Shown here: positions 11,486 through 25,424 of the stretch, piece after piece
Layout of the letters: the number at the start of each line of letters is the position of its first letter
Position numbering within the stretch: the first letter of the stretch is position 1
Source of the DNA: Loxodes magnus
Lineage: Eukaryota; Ciliophora; Karyorelictea; Loxodida; Loxodidae
Length of the DNA stretch: 64,000 nucleotides
Reading direction: 5' to 3'
NCBI GenBank assembly: GCA_946699065.1
Contig: CAMPDV010001599.1
Span: forward strand, 1-64,000
The notes under the pieces: generated by a model
Seen by the model: the letters and a program-made list of their open reading frames with translations, nothing else
Databases searched by the model: none
What the model was told of the DNA's origin: nothing
Made by a program: the position numbers and the translations under genes

Positions 11486-12874
11486 CTTCCAAACTTAAAA
11501 ATGAAATTACTCTTCTTTTCTTACTTTTCTTCTTCACTTTACTTTCAAAACTAACTACTCTTTATAATCTTATCAAAGCTTCCAAACTTAAAAATGAAAT
11601 TACTCTTCTTTTCTTACTTTTCTTCTTCACTTTACTTTCAAAACTAACTACTCTTTATAATCTTATCAAAGCTTCCAAACTTAAAAATGAAATTACTCTT
11701 CTTTTCTTACTTTTCTTCTTCACTTTACTTTCAAAACTATCTACTCTTTATAATCTTATCAAAGCTTCCAAACTTAAAAATGAAATTACTCTTCTTTTCT
11801 TACTTTTCTTCTTCACTTTACTTTCAAAACTAACTACTCTTTATAATCTTATCAAAGCTTCCAAACTTAAAAATGAAATTACTCTTCTTTTCTTACTTTT
11901 CTTATTCACTTTATTTTCAAAACTAACTCTTTATAATCTTATCAAAGCTTACAGACTTAAAAATGAAATTACTCTTCTTTTCTTACTTTTCTTATTCACT
12001 TTACTTTCAAAACTAACTCTTTATAATCTTATCAAAGCTTCCAAACTTAAAAATGAAATTACTCTTCTTTTCTTACTTTTCTTCTTCACTTTACTTTCAA
12101 AACTAACTACTCTTTATAATCTTATCAAAGCTTACAGACTTAAAAATGAAATTACTCTTCTTTTTTTACTTTTCTTCTTCACTTTACTTTCAAAACTAAC
12201 TCTTTATAACTACAATCTTATCAAAGCTTAATAACTTAAAAACTGAAATTACTCTTCTTTTCTTCTTCACTTTACTTTCAAAACTAACTACTCTTTATAA
12301 TCTTATCAAAGCTTCCAAACTTAAAAATGAAATTACTCTTCTTTTCTTACTTTTCTTCTTCACTTTACTTTCAAAACTAACTACTCTTTATAATCTTATC
12401 AAAGCTTACAGACTTAAAAACTTAAATTACTCTTCTTTTCTTACTTTTCTTATTCACTTTATTTTCAAAACTAACTCTTTATAACTACAATCTTATCAAA
12501 GCTTAATAACTCAAAAACTGAAATTACTCTTCTTTTCTTACTTTTCTTCTTCACTTTTAAAACTAACTACTCATTATAACTCTTATCAAAGCTTAATAAC
12601 TTAAAAACTGAAATTACTCTTCTTTTCTTACTTTTCTTCTTCACTTTATTTTCAAAACTAACTCTTTATAATCTTAACAAAGCTTACAGACTTAAAAACA
12701 TAAATTACTCTTCTTTTCTTACTTTTCTTCTTCACTTTACTTTCAAAACTAACTAACTCTTTATAACTCTTATCAAAGATTTCAGACTTAAAAACTGAAA
12801 TTACTCTTCTTTTCGTACTTTTCTTCTTCACTTTTAAAACTAACTACTCTTTATAACTACAATCTTATCAAAGC
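11486..12874 (+). repeat. ~1.39-kb copy of 5760-7148
   Basis: Landmarks match at exactly +5726: CTATCT 6011/11,737, ACATAAATT 6972/12,698, and TCGTAC 7087/12,813. The match starts after a differing 90/93-bp monomer and ends where the right copy continues with TCCAAACTT and the left one with TAATAACTT. An identical offset across several rare variants indicates a single segmental duplication, not convergent variants. Confidence 0.85.
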
Positions 12875-12875
12875 T
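12781..12875 (+). repeat. CpG-bearing 95-bp monomer
   Basis: TCGTAC at 12,813, at the right end of the 5726-bp-offset duplication. Unlike its partner at 7055, it is followed by a canonical monomer. Confidence 0.86.
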
Positions 12876-13058
12876 TCCAAACTTAAAAATGAAATTACTC
12901 TTCTTTTCTTACTTTTCTTCTTCACTTTACTTTCAAAACTAACTACTCTTTATAATCTTATCAAAGCTTCCAAACTTAAAAATGAAATTACTCTTCTTTT
13001 CTTACTTTTCTTATTCACTTTACTTTTAAAACTAACTCTTTATAATCTTATCAAAGCT

Positions 13059-14103
13059 TCCAAACTTAAAAATGAAATTACTCTTCTTTTCTTACTTTTC
13101 TTCTTCACTTTACTTTCAAAACTAACTACTCTTTATAATCTTATCAAAGCTTCCAAACTTAAAAATGAAATTACTCTTCTTTTCTTACTTTTCTTATTCA
13201 CTTTACTTTTAAAACTAACTCTTTATAATCTTATCAAAGCTTCCAAACTTAAAAATGAAATTACTCTTCTTTTCTTACTTTTCTTCTTCACTTTACTTTC
13301 AAAACTAACTACTCTTTATAATCTTATCAAAGCTTCCAAACTTAAAAATGAAATTACTCTTCTTTTCTTACTTTTCTTCTTCACTTTACTTTCAAAACTA
13401 ACTACTCTTTATAATCTTATCAAAGCTTCCAAACTTAAAAATGAAATTACTCTTCTTTTTTTACTTTTCTTCTTCACTTTATTTTCAAAACTAACTCTTT
13501 ATAATCTTATCAAAGCTTCCAAACTTAAAACTGAAATTACTCTTCTTTTCTTACTTTTCTTCTTCACTTTACTTTCAAAACTAACTCTTTATAATCTTAT
13601 CAAAGCTTACAGACTTAAAAACTGAAATTACTCTTCTTTTCTTACTTTTATTATTCACTTTATTTTCAAAACTAACTCTTTATAATCTTATCCAAGCTTC
13701 CAAACTTAAAAATGAAATTACTCTTCTTTTCTTACTTTTCTTATTCACTTTTCTTTTAAAACTAACTCTTTATAATCTTATCAAAGCTTACAGACTTAAA
13801 AACTGAAATTACTCTTCTTTTCTTACTTTTCTTCTTCACTTTTAAAACTAACTACTCATTATAACTCTTATCAAAGCTTAATAACTTAAAAATGAAATTA
13901 CTCTTCTTTTCTTACTTTTCTTCTTCACTTTTAAAACTAACTACTCATTATAACTCTTATCAAAGCTTAATAACTTAAAAACTGAAATTACTCTTCTTTT
14001 CTTACTTTTCTTCTTCACTTTTAAAACTAACTACTCATTATAACTCTTATCAAAGCTTAATAACTTAAAAACTGAAATTACTCTTCTTTTCTTACTTTTC
14101 TTC
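13059..14103 (+). repeat. ~1.04-kb copy of the window start (1-1045)
   Basis: Monomer order and rare variants agree at +13,058: the CTTAAAACTGAAATT head (473/13,531) and TATCCAAG (631/13,689). One difference I saw is TTTTATTATTCAC near 13,650, against TTTTCTTATTCAC. Because the window starts inside the array, the true left limit is unknown. Confidence 0.82.
13608..13878 (+). repeat. Module T, copy 3
   Basis: TATCCAAG at 13,689. It lies inside the copy of the window start and carries a private C-to-A change in the first monomer (TTTTATTATTCAC). Confidence 0.86.
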
Positions 14104-16254
14104 TTCACTTTATTTTCAAAACTAACTCTTTATAATCTTAACAAAGCTTACAGACTTAAAAACTGAAATTACTCTTCTTTTCTTACTTTTCTTCTTCACT
14201 TTATTTTCAAAACTAACTCTTTATAACTCTTATCAAAGATTTCAGACTCAAAAATGAAATTACTCTTCTTTTCTTACTTTTCTTCTTCACTTTACTTTCA
14301 AAACTAACTCTTTATAATCTTATCAAAGCTTACAGACTTAAAAATGAAATTACTCTTCTTTTCTTACTTTTCTTATTCATTTTACTTCAAAACTAACTAC
14401 TCTTTATAATCTTATCAAAGCTTACAGACTTAAAAACTGAAATTACTCTTCTTTTCTTACTTTTCTTATTCACTTTATTTTCAAAACTAACTCTTTATAA
14501 TCTTAACAAAGCTTACAGACTTAAAAACTGAAATTACTCTTCTTTTCTTACTTTTCTTCTTCACTTTACTTTCAAAACTAACTCTTTATAATCTTATCAA
14601 AGCTTACAGACTTAAAAACTGAAATTACTCTTCTTTTCTTACTTTTCTTCTTCACTTTTAAAACTAACTACTCATTATAACTCTTATCAAAGCTTAATAA
14701 CTTAAAAACTGAAATTACTCTTCTTTTCTTAATTTTCTTCTTCACTTTACTTTCAAAACTAACTCTTTATAATCTTATCAAAGCTTCCAAACTTAAAAAT
14801 GAAATTACTCTTCTTTTCTTACTTTTCTTCTTCACTTTACTTTCAAAACTAACTACTCTTTATAATCTTATCAAAGCTTCCAAACTTAAAAATGAAATTA
14901 CTCTTCTTTTCTTACTTTTCTTCTTCACTTTACTTTCAAAACTAACTCTTTATAATCTTATCAAAGCTTACAGACTTAAAAACTTAAATTACTCTTCTTT
15001 TCTTACTTTTCTTATTCACTTTATTTTCAAAACTAACTCTTTATAACTACAATCTTATCAAAGCTTAATAACTTAAAAACTGAAATTACTCTTCTTTTCT
15101 TACTTTTCTTCTTCACTTTTAAAACTAACTACTCATTATAACTCTTATCAAAGCTTAATAACTTAAAAACTGAAATTACACTTCTTTTCTTACTTTTCTT
15201 CTTCACTTTATTTTCAAAACTAACTCTTTATAATCTTAACAAAGCTTACAGACTTAAAAACTGAAATTACTCTTCTTTTCTTACTTTTCTTCTTCACTTT
15301 ATTTTCAAAACTAACTCTTTATAACTCTTATCAAAGCTTACAGACTTAAAAACTGAAATTACTCTTCTTTTCTTACTTTTCTTATTCACTTTATTTTCAA
15401 AACTAACTCTTTATAATCTTAACAAAGCTTACAGACTTAAAAACTGAAATTACTCTTCTTTTCTTACTTTTCTTCTTCACTTTACTTTCAAAACTAACTC
15501 TTTATAATCTTATCAAAGCTTACAGACTTAAAAACTGAAATTACTCTTCTTTTCTTACTTTTCTTCTTCACTTTTAAAACTAACTACTCATTATAACTCT
15601 TATCAAAGCTTAATAACTTAAAAACTGAAATTACTCTTCTTTTCTTACTTTTCTTCTTCACTTTACTTTCAAAACTAACTCTTTATAATCTTATCAAAGC
15701 TTCCAAACTTAAAAATGAAATTACTCTTCTTTTCTTACTTTTCTTCTTCACTTTACTTTCAAAACTAACTACTCTTTATAATCTTATCAAAGCTTCCAAA
15801 CTTAAAAATGAAATTACTCTTCTTTTCTTACTTTTCTTCTTCACTTTACTTTCAAAACTAACTCTTTATAATCTTATCAAAGCTTACAGACTTAAAAACT
15901 TAAATTACTCTTCTTTTCTTACTTTTCTTATTCACTTTATTTTCAAAACTAACTCTTTATAACTACAATCTTATCAAAGCTTAATAACTTAAAAACTGAA
16001 ATTACTCTTCTTTTCTTACTTTTCTTCTTCACTTTTAAAACTAACTACTCATTATAACTCTTATCAAAGCTTAATAACTTAAAAACTGAAATTACACTTC
16101 TTTTCTTACTTTTCTTCTTCACTTTATTTTCAAAACTAACTCTTTATAATCTTAACAAAGCTTACAGACTTAAAAACTGAAATTACTCTTCTTTTCTTAC
16201 TTTTCTTCTTCACTTTATTTTCAAAACTAACTCTTTATAACTCTTATCAAAGAT
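14104..16254 (+). repeat. Mixed satellite segment before the 3.4-4.3-kb repeats
   Basis: It contains the fourth GACTCAAAAATG junction (14,245), the first CATTTTACTTCAAAAC monomer (14,379; the other two are at 59,935 and 62,450) and two TTACACTT monomers at 15,177 and 16,093, 916 bp apart. The same 916-bp spacing recurs at 22,244/23,160, placing about 15.2-16.3 kb in register with 22.2-23.4 kb at +7067. Confidence 0.75.
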
Positions 16255-16538
16255 TTCAGACTTAAAAACTGAAATTACTCTTCTTTTCGTACTTTTCTTC
16301 TTCACTTTTAAAACTAACTACTCTTTATAACTACAATCTTATCAAAGCTTAATAACTTAAAAACTTAAATTACTCTTCTTTTCTTACTTTTCTTCTTCAC
16401 TTTTAAAACTAACTACTCTTTATAACTACAATCTTATCAAAGATTTCAGACTTAAAAACTTAAATTACTCTTCTTTTCTTACTTTTCTTATTCACTTTAT
16501 TTTCAAAACTAACTACTCTTTATAATCTTATCAAAGCT
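16255..16538 (+). repeat. 284-bp delimiter cassette with CpG, copy 1
   Basis: Three monomers of 95, 95 and 94 bp. The first follows AAAGATTTCAG, has an ACTG head, TCGTAC and an ACTACAATC tail. The second has an ACTTAAATT head and ends in AAAGAT. The third begins TTCAGACTT and has CTTATTCAC plus TTTATTTTC. HindIII sites are absent at two of the junctions. The cassette marks the boundary of HOR units. Confidence 0.88.
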
Positions 16539-17186
16539 TCCAAACTTAAAAATGAAATTACTCTTCTTTTCTTACTTTTCTTCTTCACTTTACTTTCAAA
16601 ACTAACTACTCTTTATAATCTTATCAAAGCTTCCAAACTTAAAAATGAAATTACTCTTCTTTTCTTACTTTTCTTCTTCACTTTACTTTCAAAACTAACT
16701 ACTCTTTATAATCTTATCAAAGCTTCCAAACTTAAAAATGAAATTACTCTTCTTTTCTTACTTTTCTTCTTCACTTTACTTTCAAAACTAACTACTCTTT
16801 ATAATCTTATCAAAGCTTCCAAACTTAAAAATGAAATTACTCTTCTTTTCTTACTTTTCTTCTTCACTTTACTTTCAAAACTAACTACTCTTTATAATCT
16901 TATCAAAGCTTCCAAACTTAAAAATGAAATTACTCTTCTTTTCTTACTTTTCTTCTTCACTTTACTTTCAAAACTAACTACTCTTTATAATCTTATCAAA
17001 GCTTCCAAACTTAAAAATGAAATTACTCTTCTTTTCTTACTTTTCTTCTTCACTTTACTTTCAAAACTAACTACTCTTTATAATCTTATCAAAGCTTCCA
17101 AACTTAAAAATGAAATTACTCTTCTTTTCTTACTTTTCTTATTCACTTTTCTTTTAAAACTAACTCTTTATAATCTTATCAAAGCT

Positions 17187-17457
17187 TACAGACTTAAAAA
17201 CTGAAATTACTCTTCTTTTCTTACTTTTCTTATTCACTTTATTTTCAAAACTAACTCTTTATAATCTTATCCAAGCTTCCAAACTTAAAAATGAAATTAC
17301 TCTTCTTTTCTTACTTTTCTTATTCACTTTTCTTTTAAAACTAACTCTTTATAATCTTATCAAAGCTTACAGACTTAAAAACTGAAATTACTCTTCTTTT
17401 CTTACTTTTCTTCTTCACTTTTAAAACTAACTACTCATTATAACTCTTATCAAAGCT
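17187..17457 (+). repeat. Module T, copy 4
   Basis: TATCCAAG at 17,268, in the first 3.4-4.3-kb unit. It follows eight or so canonical monomers and one CACTTTTCTTTTAAAAC monomer. Confidence 0.87.
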
Positions 17458-19011
17458 TAATAACTTAAAAATGAAATTACTCTTCTTTTCTTACTTTTCT
17501 TCTTCACTTTACTTTCAAAACTAACTACTCTTTATAATCTTATCAAAGCTTCCAAACTTAAAAATGAAATTACTCTTCTTTTCTTACTTTTCTTCTTCAC
17601 TTTACTTTCAAAACTAACTCTTTATAATCTTATCAAAGCTTCCAAACTTAAAAATGAAATTACTCTTCTTTTCTTACTTTTCTTATTCACTTTATTTTCA
17701 AAACTAACTCTTTATAATCTTAACAAAACTTACAGACTTAAAAACTGAAATTACTCTTCTTTTCTTACTTTTCTTCTTCACTTTACTTTCAAAACTAACT
17801 CTTTATAATCTTATCAAAGCTTACAGACTTAAAAACTGAAATTACTCTTCTTTTCTTCTTCACTTTACTTTCAAAACTAACTCTTTATAATCTTATCAAA
17901 GCTTACAGACTTAAAAACTGAAATTACTCTTCTTTTCTTACTTTTCTTCTTCACTTTTAAAACTAACTACTCATTATAACTCTTATCAAAGCTTAATAAC
18001 TTAAAAACTGAAATTACTCTTCTTTTCTTACTTTTCTTCTTCACTTTACTTTCAAAACTAACTCTTTATAATCTTATCAAAGCTTCCAAACTTAAAAATG
18101 AAATTACTCTTCTTTTCTTACTTTTCTTCTTCACTTTACTTTCAAAACTAACTACTCTTTATAATCTTATCAAAGCTTCCAAACTTAAAAATGAAATTAC
18201 TCTTCTTTTCTTACTTTTCTTCTTCACTTTACTTTCAAAACTAACTACTCTTTATAATCTTATCAAAGCTTACAGACTTAAAAACTTAAATTACTCTTCT
18301 TTTCTTACTTTTCTTATTCACTTTACTTTCAAAACTAACTCTTTATAATCTTATCAAAGCTTACAGACTTAAAAACTTAAATTACTCTTCTTTTCTTACT
18401 TTTCTTATTCACTTTATTTTCAAAACTAACTCTTTATAACTACAATCTTATCAAAGCTTAATAACTTAAAAACTGAAATTACTCTTCTTTTCTTACTTTT
18501 CTTCTTCACTTTACTTTCAAAACTAACTCTTTATAATCTTATCAAAGCTTCCAAACTTAAAAATGAAATTACTCTTCTTTTCTTACTTTTCTTCTTCACT
18601 TTACTTTCAAAACTAACTACTCTTTATAATCTTATCAAAGCTTCCAAACTTAAAAATGAAATTACTCTTCTTTTCTTACTTTTCTTCTTCACTTTACTTT
18701 CAAAACTAACTCTTTATAACTACAATCTTATCAAAGCTTAATAACTTAAAAACTGAAATTACTCTTCTTTTCTTACTTTTCTTCTTCACTTTTAAAACTA
18801 ACTACTCATTATAACTCTTATCAAAGCTTAATAACTTAAAAACTGAAATTACACTTCTTTTCTTACTTTTCTTCTTCACTTTATTTTCAAAACTAACTCT
18901 TTATAATCTTAACAAAGCTTACAGACTTAAAAACTGAAATTACTCTTCTTTTCTTACTTTTCTTCTTCACTTTATTTTCAAAACTAACTCTTTATAACTC
19001 TTATCAAAGAT

Positions 19012-19295
19012 TTCAGACTTAAAAACTGAAATTACTCTTCTTTTCGTACTTTTCTTCTTCACTTTTAAAACTAACTACTCTTTATAACTACAATCTTATC
19101 AAAGCTTAATAACTTAAAAACTTAAATTACTCTTCTTTTCTTACTTTTCTTCTTCACTTTTAAAACTAACTACTCTTTATAACTACAATCTTATCAAAGA
19201 TTTCAGACTTAAAAACTTAAATTACTCTTCTTTTCTTACTTTTCTTATTCACTTTATTTTCAAAACTAACTACTCTTTATAATCTTATCAAAGCT
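19012..19295 (+). repeat. 284-bp delimiter cassette with CpG, copy 2 (extra)
   Basis: Same composition as copy 1. It lies 927 bp before the next cassette, and the sequence from about 18,720 is duplicated at +927 (TTACACTT 18,850/19,777), so this is a nested duplication inside the first unit. Confidence 0.86.
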
Positions 19296-19938
19296 TCCAA
19301 ACTTAAAAATGAAATTACTCTTCTTTTCTTACTTTTCTTCTTCACTTTACTTTCAAAACTAACTCTTTATAATCTTATCAAAGCTTCCAAACTTAAAAAT
19401 GAAATTACTCTTCTTTTCTTACTTTTCTTCTTCACTTTACTTTCAAAACTAACTACTCTTTATAATCTTATCAAAGCTTCCAAACTTAAAAATGAAATTA
19501 CTCTTCTTTTCTTACTTTTCTTCTTCACTTTACTTTCAAAACTAACTCTTTATAATCTTATCAAAGCTTACAGACTTAAAAACTTAAATTACTCTTCTTT
19601 TCTTACTTTTCTTATTCACTTTATTTTCAAAACTAACTCTTTATAACTACAATCTTATCAAAGCTTAATAACTTAAAAACTGAAATTACTCTTCTTTTCT
19701 TACTTTTCTTCTTCACTTTTAAAACTAACTACTCATTATAACTCTTATCAAAGCTTAATAACTTAAAAACTGAAATTACACTTCTTTTCTTACTTTTCTT
19801 CTTCACTTTATTTTCAAAACTAACTCTTTATAATCTTAACAAAGCTTACAGACTTAAAAACTGAAATTACTCTTCTTTTCTTACTTTTCTTCTTCACTTT
19901 ATTTTCAAAACTAACTCTTTATAACTCTTATCAAAGAT

Positions 19939-20222
19939 TTCAGACTTAAAAACTGAAATTACTCTTCTTTTCGTACTTTTCTTCTTCACTTTTAAAACTA
20001 ACTACTCTTTATAACTACAATCTTATCAAAGCTTAATAACTTAAAAACTTAAATTACTCTTCTTTTCTTACTTTTCTTCTTCACTTTTAAAACTAACTAC
20101 TCTTTATAACTACAATCTTATCAAAGATTTCAGACTTAAAAACTTAAATTACTCTTCTTTTCTTACTTTTCTTATTCACTTTATTTTCAAAACTAACTAC
20201 TCTTTATAATCTTATCAAAGCT
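19939..20222 (+). repeat. 284-bp delimiter cassette with CpG, copy 3
   Basis: TCGTAC at 19,971. Same length and order as the cassette at 16,255. Confidence 0.87.
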
Positions 20223-20861
20223 TCCAAACTTAAAAATGAAATTACTCTTCTTTTCTTACTTTTCTTCTTCACTTTACTTTCAAAACTAACTACTCTTTAT
20301 AATCTTATCAAAGCTTCCAAACTTAAAAATGAAATTACTCTTCTTTTCTTACTTTTCTTCTTCACTTTACTTTCAAAACTAACTACTCTTTATAATCTTA
20401 TCAAAGCTTCCAAACTTAAAAATGAAATTACTCTTCTTTTCTTACTTTTCTTCTTCACTTTACTTTCAAAACTAACTACTCTTTATAATCTTATCAAAGC
20501 TTCCAAACTTAAAAATGAAATTACTCTTCTTTTCTTACTTTTCTTCTTCACTTTACTTTCAAAACTAACTACTCTTTATAATCTTATCAAAGCTTCCAAA
20601 CTTAAAAATGAAATTACTCTTCTTTTCTTACTTTTCTTCTTCACTTTACTTTCAAAACTAACTACTCTTTATAATCTTATCAAAGCTTCCAAACTTAAAA
20701 ATGAAATTACTCTTCTTTTCTTCTTCACTTTACTTTCAAAACTAACTACTCTTTATAATCTTATCAAAGCTTCCAAACTTAAAAATGAAATTACTCTTCT
20801 TTTCTTACTTTTCTTATTCACTTTTCTTTTAAAACTAACTCTTTATAATCTTATCAAAGCT

Positions 20862-21132
20862 TACAGACTTAAAAACTGAAATTACTCTTCTTTTCTTACT
20901 TTTCTTATTCACTTTATTTTCAAAACTAACTCTTTATAATCTTATCCAAGCTTCCAAACTTAAAAATGAAATTACTCTTCTTTTCTTACTTTTCTTATTC
21001 ACTTTTCTTTTAAAACTAACTCTTTATAATCTTATCAAAGCTTACAGACTTAAAAACTGAAATTACTCTTCTTTTCTTACTTTTCTTCTTCACTTTTAAA
21101 ACTAACTACTCATTATAACTCTTATCAAAGCT
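20862..21132 (+). repeat. Module T, copy 5
   Basis: TATCCAAG at 20,943, 3675 bp after copy 4. The offset equals the unit length minus the 9-bp deletion. Confidence 0.87.
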
Positions 21133-23321
21133 TAATAACTTAAAAATGAAATTACTCTTCTTTTCTTACTTTTCTTCTTCACTTTACTTTCAAAACTAAC
21201 TACTCTTTATAATCTTATCAAAGCTTCCAAACTTAAAAATGAAATTACTCTTCTTTTCTTACTTTTCTTCTTCACTTTACTTTCAAAACTAACTCTTTAT
21301 AATCTTATCAAAGCTTCCAAACTTAAAAATGAAATTACTCTTCTTTTCTTACTTTTCTTATTCACTTTATTTTCAAAACTAACTCTTTATAATCTTAACA
21401 AAACTTACAGACTTAAAAACTGAAATTACTCTTCTTTTCTTACTTTTCTTCTTCACTTTACTTTCAAAACTAACTCTTTATAATCTTATCAAAGCTTACA
21501 GACTTAAAAACTGAAATTACTCTTCTTTTCTTCTTCACTTTACTTTCAAAACTAACTCTTTATAATCTTATCAAAGCTTACAGACTTAAAAACTGAAATT
21601 ACTCTTCTTTTCTTACTTTTCTTCTTCACTTTTAAAACTAACTACTCATTATAACTCTTATCAAAGCTTAATAACTTAAAAACTGAAATTACTCTTCTTT
21701 TCTTACTTTTCTTCTTCACTTTACTTTCAAAACTAACTCTTTATAATCTTATCAAAGCTTCCAAACTTAAAAATGAAATTACTCTTCTTTTCTTACTTTT
21801 CTTCTTCACTTTACTTTCAAAACTAACTACTCTTTATAATCTTATCAAAGCTTCCAAACTTAAAAATGAAATTACTCTTCTTTTCTTACTTTTCTTCTTC
21901 ACTTTACTTTCAAAACTAACTACTCTTTATAATCTTATCAAAGCTTCCAAACTTAAAAATGAAATTACTCTTCTTTTCTTACTTTTCTTATTCACTTTTC
22001 TTTTAAAACTAACTCTTTATAATCTTATCAAAGCTTACAGACTTAAAAACTGAAATTACTCTTCTTTTCTTACTTTTCTTATTCACTTTATTTTCAAAAC
22101 TAACTCTTTATAACTACAATCTTATCAAAGCTTAATAACTTAAAAACTGAAATTACTCTTCTTTTCTTACTTTTCTTCTTCACTTTTAAAACTAACTACT
22201 CATTATAACTCTTATCAAAGCTTAATAACTTAAAAACTGAAATTACACTTCTTTTCTTACTTTTCTTCTTCACTTTATTTTCAAAACTAACTCTTTATAA
22301 TCTTAACAAAGCTTACAGACTTAAAAACTGAAATTACTCTTCTTTTCTTACTTTTCTTCTTCACTTTATTTTCAAAACTAACTCTTTATAACTCTTATCA
22401 AAGCTTACAGACTTAAAAACTGAAATTACTCTTCTTTTCTTACTTTTCTTATTCACTTTATTTTCAAAACTAACTCTTTATAATCTTAACAAAGCTTACA
22501 GACTTAAAAACTGAAATTACTCTTCTTTTCTTACTTTTCTTCTTCACTTTACTTTCAAAACTAACTCTTTATAATCTTATCAAAGCTTACAGACTTAAAA
22601 ACTGAAATTACTCTTCTTTTCTTACTTTTCTTCTTCACTTTTAAAACTAACTACTCATTATAACTCTTATCAAAGCTTAATAACTTAAAAACTGAAATTA
22701 CTCTTCTTTTCTTACTTTTCTTCTTCACTTTACTTTCAAAACTAACTCTTTATAATCTTATCAAAGCTTCCAAACTTAAAAATGAAATTACTCTTCTTTT
22801 CTTACTTTTCTTCTTCACTTTACTTTCAAAACTAACTACTCTTTATAATCTTATCAAAGCTTCCAAACTTAAAAATGAAATTACTCTTCTTTTCTTACTT
22901 TTCTTCTTCACTTTACTTTCAAAACTAACTCTTTATAATCTTATCAAAGCTTACAGACTTAAAAACTTAAATTACTCTTCTTTTCTTACTTTTCTTATTC
23001 ACTTTATTTTCAAAACTAACTTTTTATAACTACAATCTTATCAAAGCTTAATAACTTAAAAACTGAAATTACTCTTCTTTTCTTACTTTTCTTCTTCACT
23101 TTTAAAACTAACTACTCATTATAACTCTTATCAAAGCTTAATAACTTAAAAACTGAAATTACACTTCTTTTCTTACTTTTCTTCTTCACTTTATTTTCAA
23201 AACTAACTCTTTATAATCTTAACAAAGCTTACAGACTTAAAAACTGAAATTACTCTTCTTTTCTTACTTTTCTTCTTCACTTTATTTTCAAAACTAACTC
23301 TTTATAACTCTTATCAAAGAT

Positions 23322-23605
23322 TTCAGACTTAAAAACTGAAATTACTCTTCTTTTCGTACTTTTCTTCTTCACTTTTAAAACTAACTACTCTTTATAACTA
23401 CAATCTTATCAAAGCTTAATAACTTAAAAACTTAAATTACTCTTCTTTTCTTACTTTTCTTCTTCACTTTTAAAACTAACTACTCTTTATAACTACAATC
23501 TTATCAAAGATTTCAGACTTAAAAACTTAAATTACTCTTCTTTTCTTACTTTTCTTATTCACTTTATTTTCAAAACTAACTACTCTTTATAATCTTATCA
23601 AAGCT
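23322..23605 (+). repeat. 284-bp delimiter cassette with CpG, copy 4
   Basis: TCGTAC at 23,354, exactly 7067 bp after the one at 16,287. Confidence 0.87.
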
Positions 23606-24250
23606 TCCAAACTTAAAAATGAAATTACTCTTCTTTTCTTACTTTTCTTCTTCACTTTACTTTCAAAACTAACTACTCTTTATAATCTTATCAAAGCTTC
23701 CAAACTTAAAAATGAAATTACTCTTCTTTTCTTACTTTTCTTCTTCACTTTACTTTCAAAACTAACTACTCTTTATAATCTTATCAAAGCTTCCAAACTT
23801 AAAAATGAAATTACTCTTCTTTTCTTACTTTTCTTCTTCACTTTACTTTCAAAACTAACTACTCTTTATAATCTTATCAAAGCTTCCAAACTTAAAAATG
23901 AAATTACTCTTCTTTTCTTACTTTTCTTCTTCACTTTACTTTCAAAACTAACTACTCTTTATAATCTTATCAAAGCTTCCAAACTTAAAAATGAAATTAC
24001 TCTTCTTTTCTTACTTTTCTTCTTCACTTTACTTTCAAAACTAACTCTTTATAATCTTATCAAAGCTTCCAAACTTAAAAATGAAATTACTCTTCTTTTC
24101 TTACTTTTCTTCTTCACTTTACTTTCAAAACTAACTACTCTTTATAATCTTATCAAAGCTTCCAAACTTAAAAATGAAATTACTCTTCTTTTCTTACTTT
24201 TCTTATTCACTTTTCTTTTAAAACTAACTCTTTATAATCTTATCAAAGCT

Positions 24251-24521
24251 TACAGACTTAAAAACTGAAATTACTCTTCTTTTCTTACTTTTCTTATTCA
24301 CTTTATTTTCAAAACTAACTCTTTATAATCTTATCCAAGCTTCCAAACTTAAAAATGAAATTACTCTTCTTTTCTTACTTTTCTTATTCACTTTTCTTTT
24401 AAAACTAACTCTTTATAATCTTATCAAAGCTTACAGACTTAAAAACTGAAATTACTCTTCTTTTCTTACTTTTCTTCTTCACTTTTAAAACTAACTACTC
24501 ATTATAACTCTTATCAAAGCT
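24251..24521 (+). repeat. Module T, copy 6
   Basis: TATCCAAG at 24,332, 3389 bp after copy 5. Confidence 0.87.
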
Positions 24522-25424
24522 TAATAACTTAAAAATGAAATTACTCTTCTTTTCTTACTTTTCTTCTTCACTTTACTTTCAAAACTAACTACTCTTTATA
24601 ATCTTATCAAAGCTTCCAAACTTAAAAATGAAATTACTCTTCTTTTCTTACTTTTCTTCTTCACTTTACTTTCAAAACTAACTCTTTATAATCTTATCAA
24701 AGCTTCCAAACTTAAAAATGAAATTACTCTTCTTTTCTTACTTTTCTTATTCACTTTATTTTCAAAACTAACTCTTTATAATCTTAACAAAACTTACAGA
24801 CTTAAAAACTGAAATTACTCTTCTTTTCTTACTTTTCTTCTTCACTTTACTTTCAAAACTAACTCTTTATAATCTTATCAAAGCTTACAGACTTAAAAAC
24901 TGAAATTACTCTTCTTTTCTTCTTCACTTTACTTTCAAAACTAACTCTTTATAATCTTATCAAAGCTTACAGACTTAAAAACTGAAATTACTCTTCTTTT
25001 CTTACTTTTCTTCTTCACTTTTAAAACTAACTACTCATTATAACTCTTATCAAAGCTTAATAACTTAAAAACTGAAATTACTCTTCTTTTCTTACTTTTC
25101 TTCTTCACTTTACTTTCAAAACTAACTCTTTATAATCTTATCAAAGCTTCCAAACTTAAAAATGAAATTACTCTTCTTTTCTTACTTTTCTTCTTCACTT
25201 TACTTTCAAAACTAACTACTCTTTATAATCTTATCAAAGCTTCCAAACTTAAAAATGAAATTACTCTTCTTTTCTTACTTTTCTTCTTCACTTTACTTTC
25301 AAAACTAACTACTCTTTATAATCTTATCAAAGCTTCCAAACTTAAAAATGAAATTACTCTTCTTTTCTTACTTTTCTTATTCACTTTTCTTTTAAAACTA
25401 ACTCTTTATAATCTTATCAAAGCT

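Larger units (their letters stand above)
16255..19938 (+). repeat. 3.4-4.3-kb higher-order repeat, copy 1 (3684 bp)
   Basis: The unit starts with the CpG cassette, then a run of canonical monomers, module T, an AACAAAACTT monomer and mixed monomers. Distances from TCGTAC to TATCCAAG are 981, 972 and 978 bp in the three copies. The differences are explained by one 9-bp deletion in copy 2 and one 3-bp deletion in copy 3. The distance to AACAAAACTT (1435, 1426, 1432) shows the same pattern. This copy contains an extra internal cassette at 19,012. Confidence 0.87.
19939..23321 (+). repeat. 3.4-4.3-kb higher-order repeat, copy 2 (3383 bp)
   Basis: Same order as copy 1. It has an 84-bp-type monomer near 20,711 (loss of TTACTTTTC) that shifts all later landmarks by 9 bp, and it lacks the nested 927-bp block. 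Confidence 0.87.

Noticed and set aside
16251-16260. TTTCAG as a 3' splice site
   Set aside because: GATTTCAG resembles an acceptor, but the + strand lacks GT donors almost entirely and there is no exon to join.
16287-16300. CENP-B box at the TTCG of TTTTCGTAC
   Set aside because: The core needs a second CGGG part. No CGG occurs anywhere, so the resemblance is four bases only.
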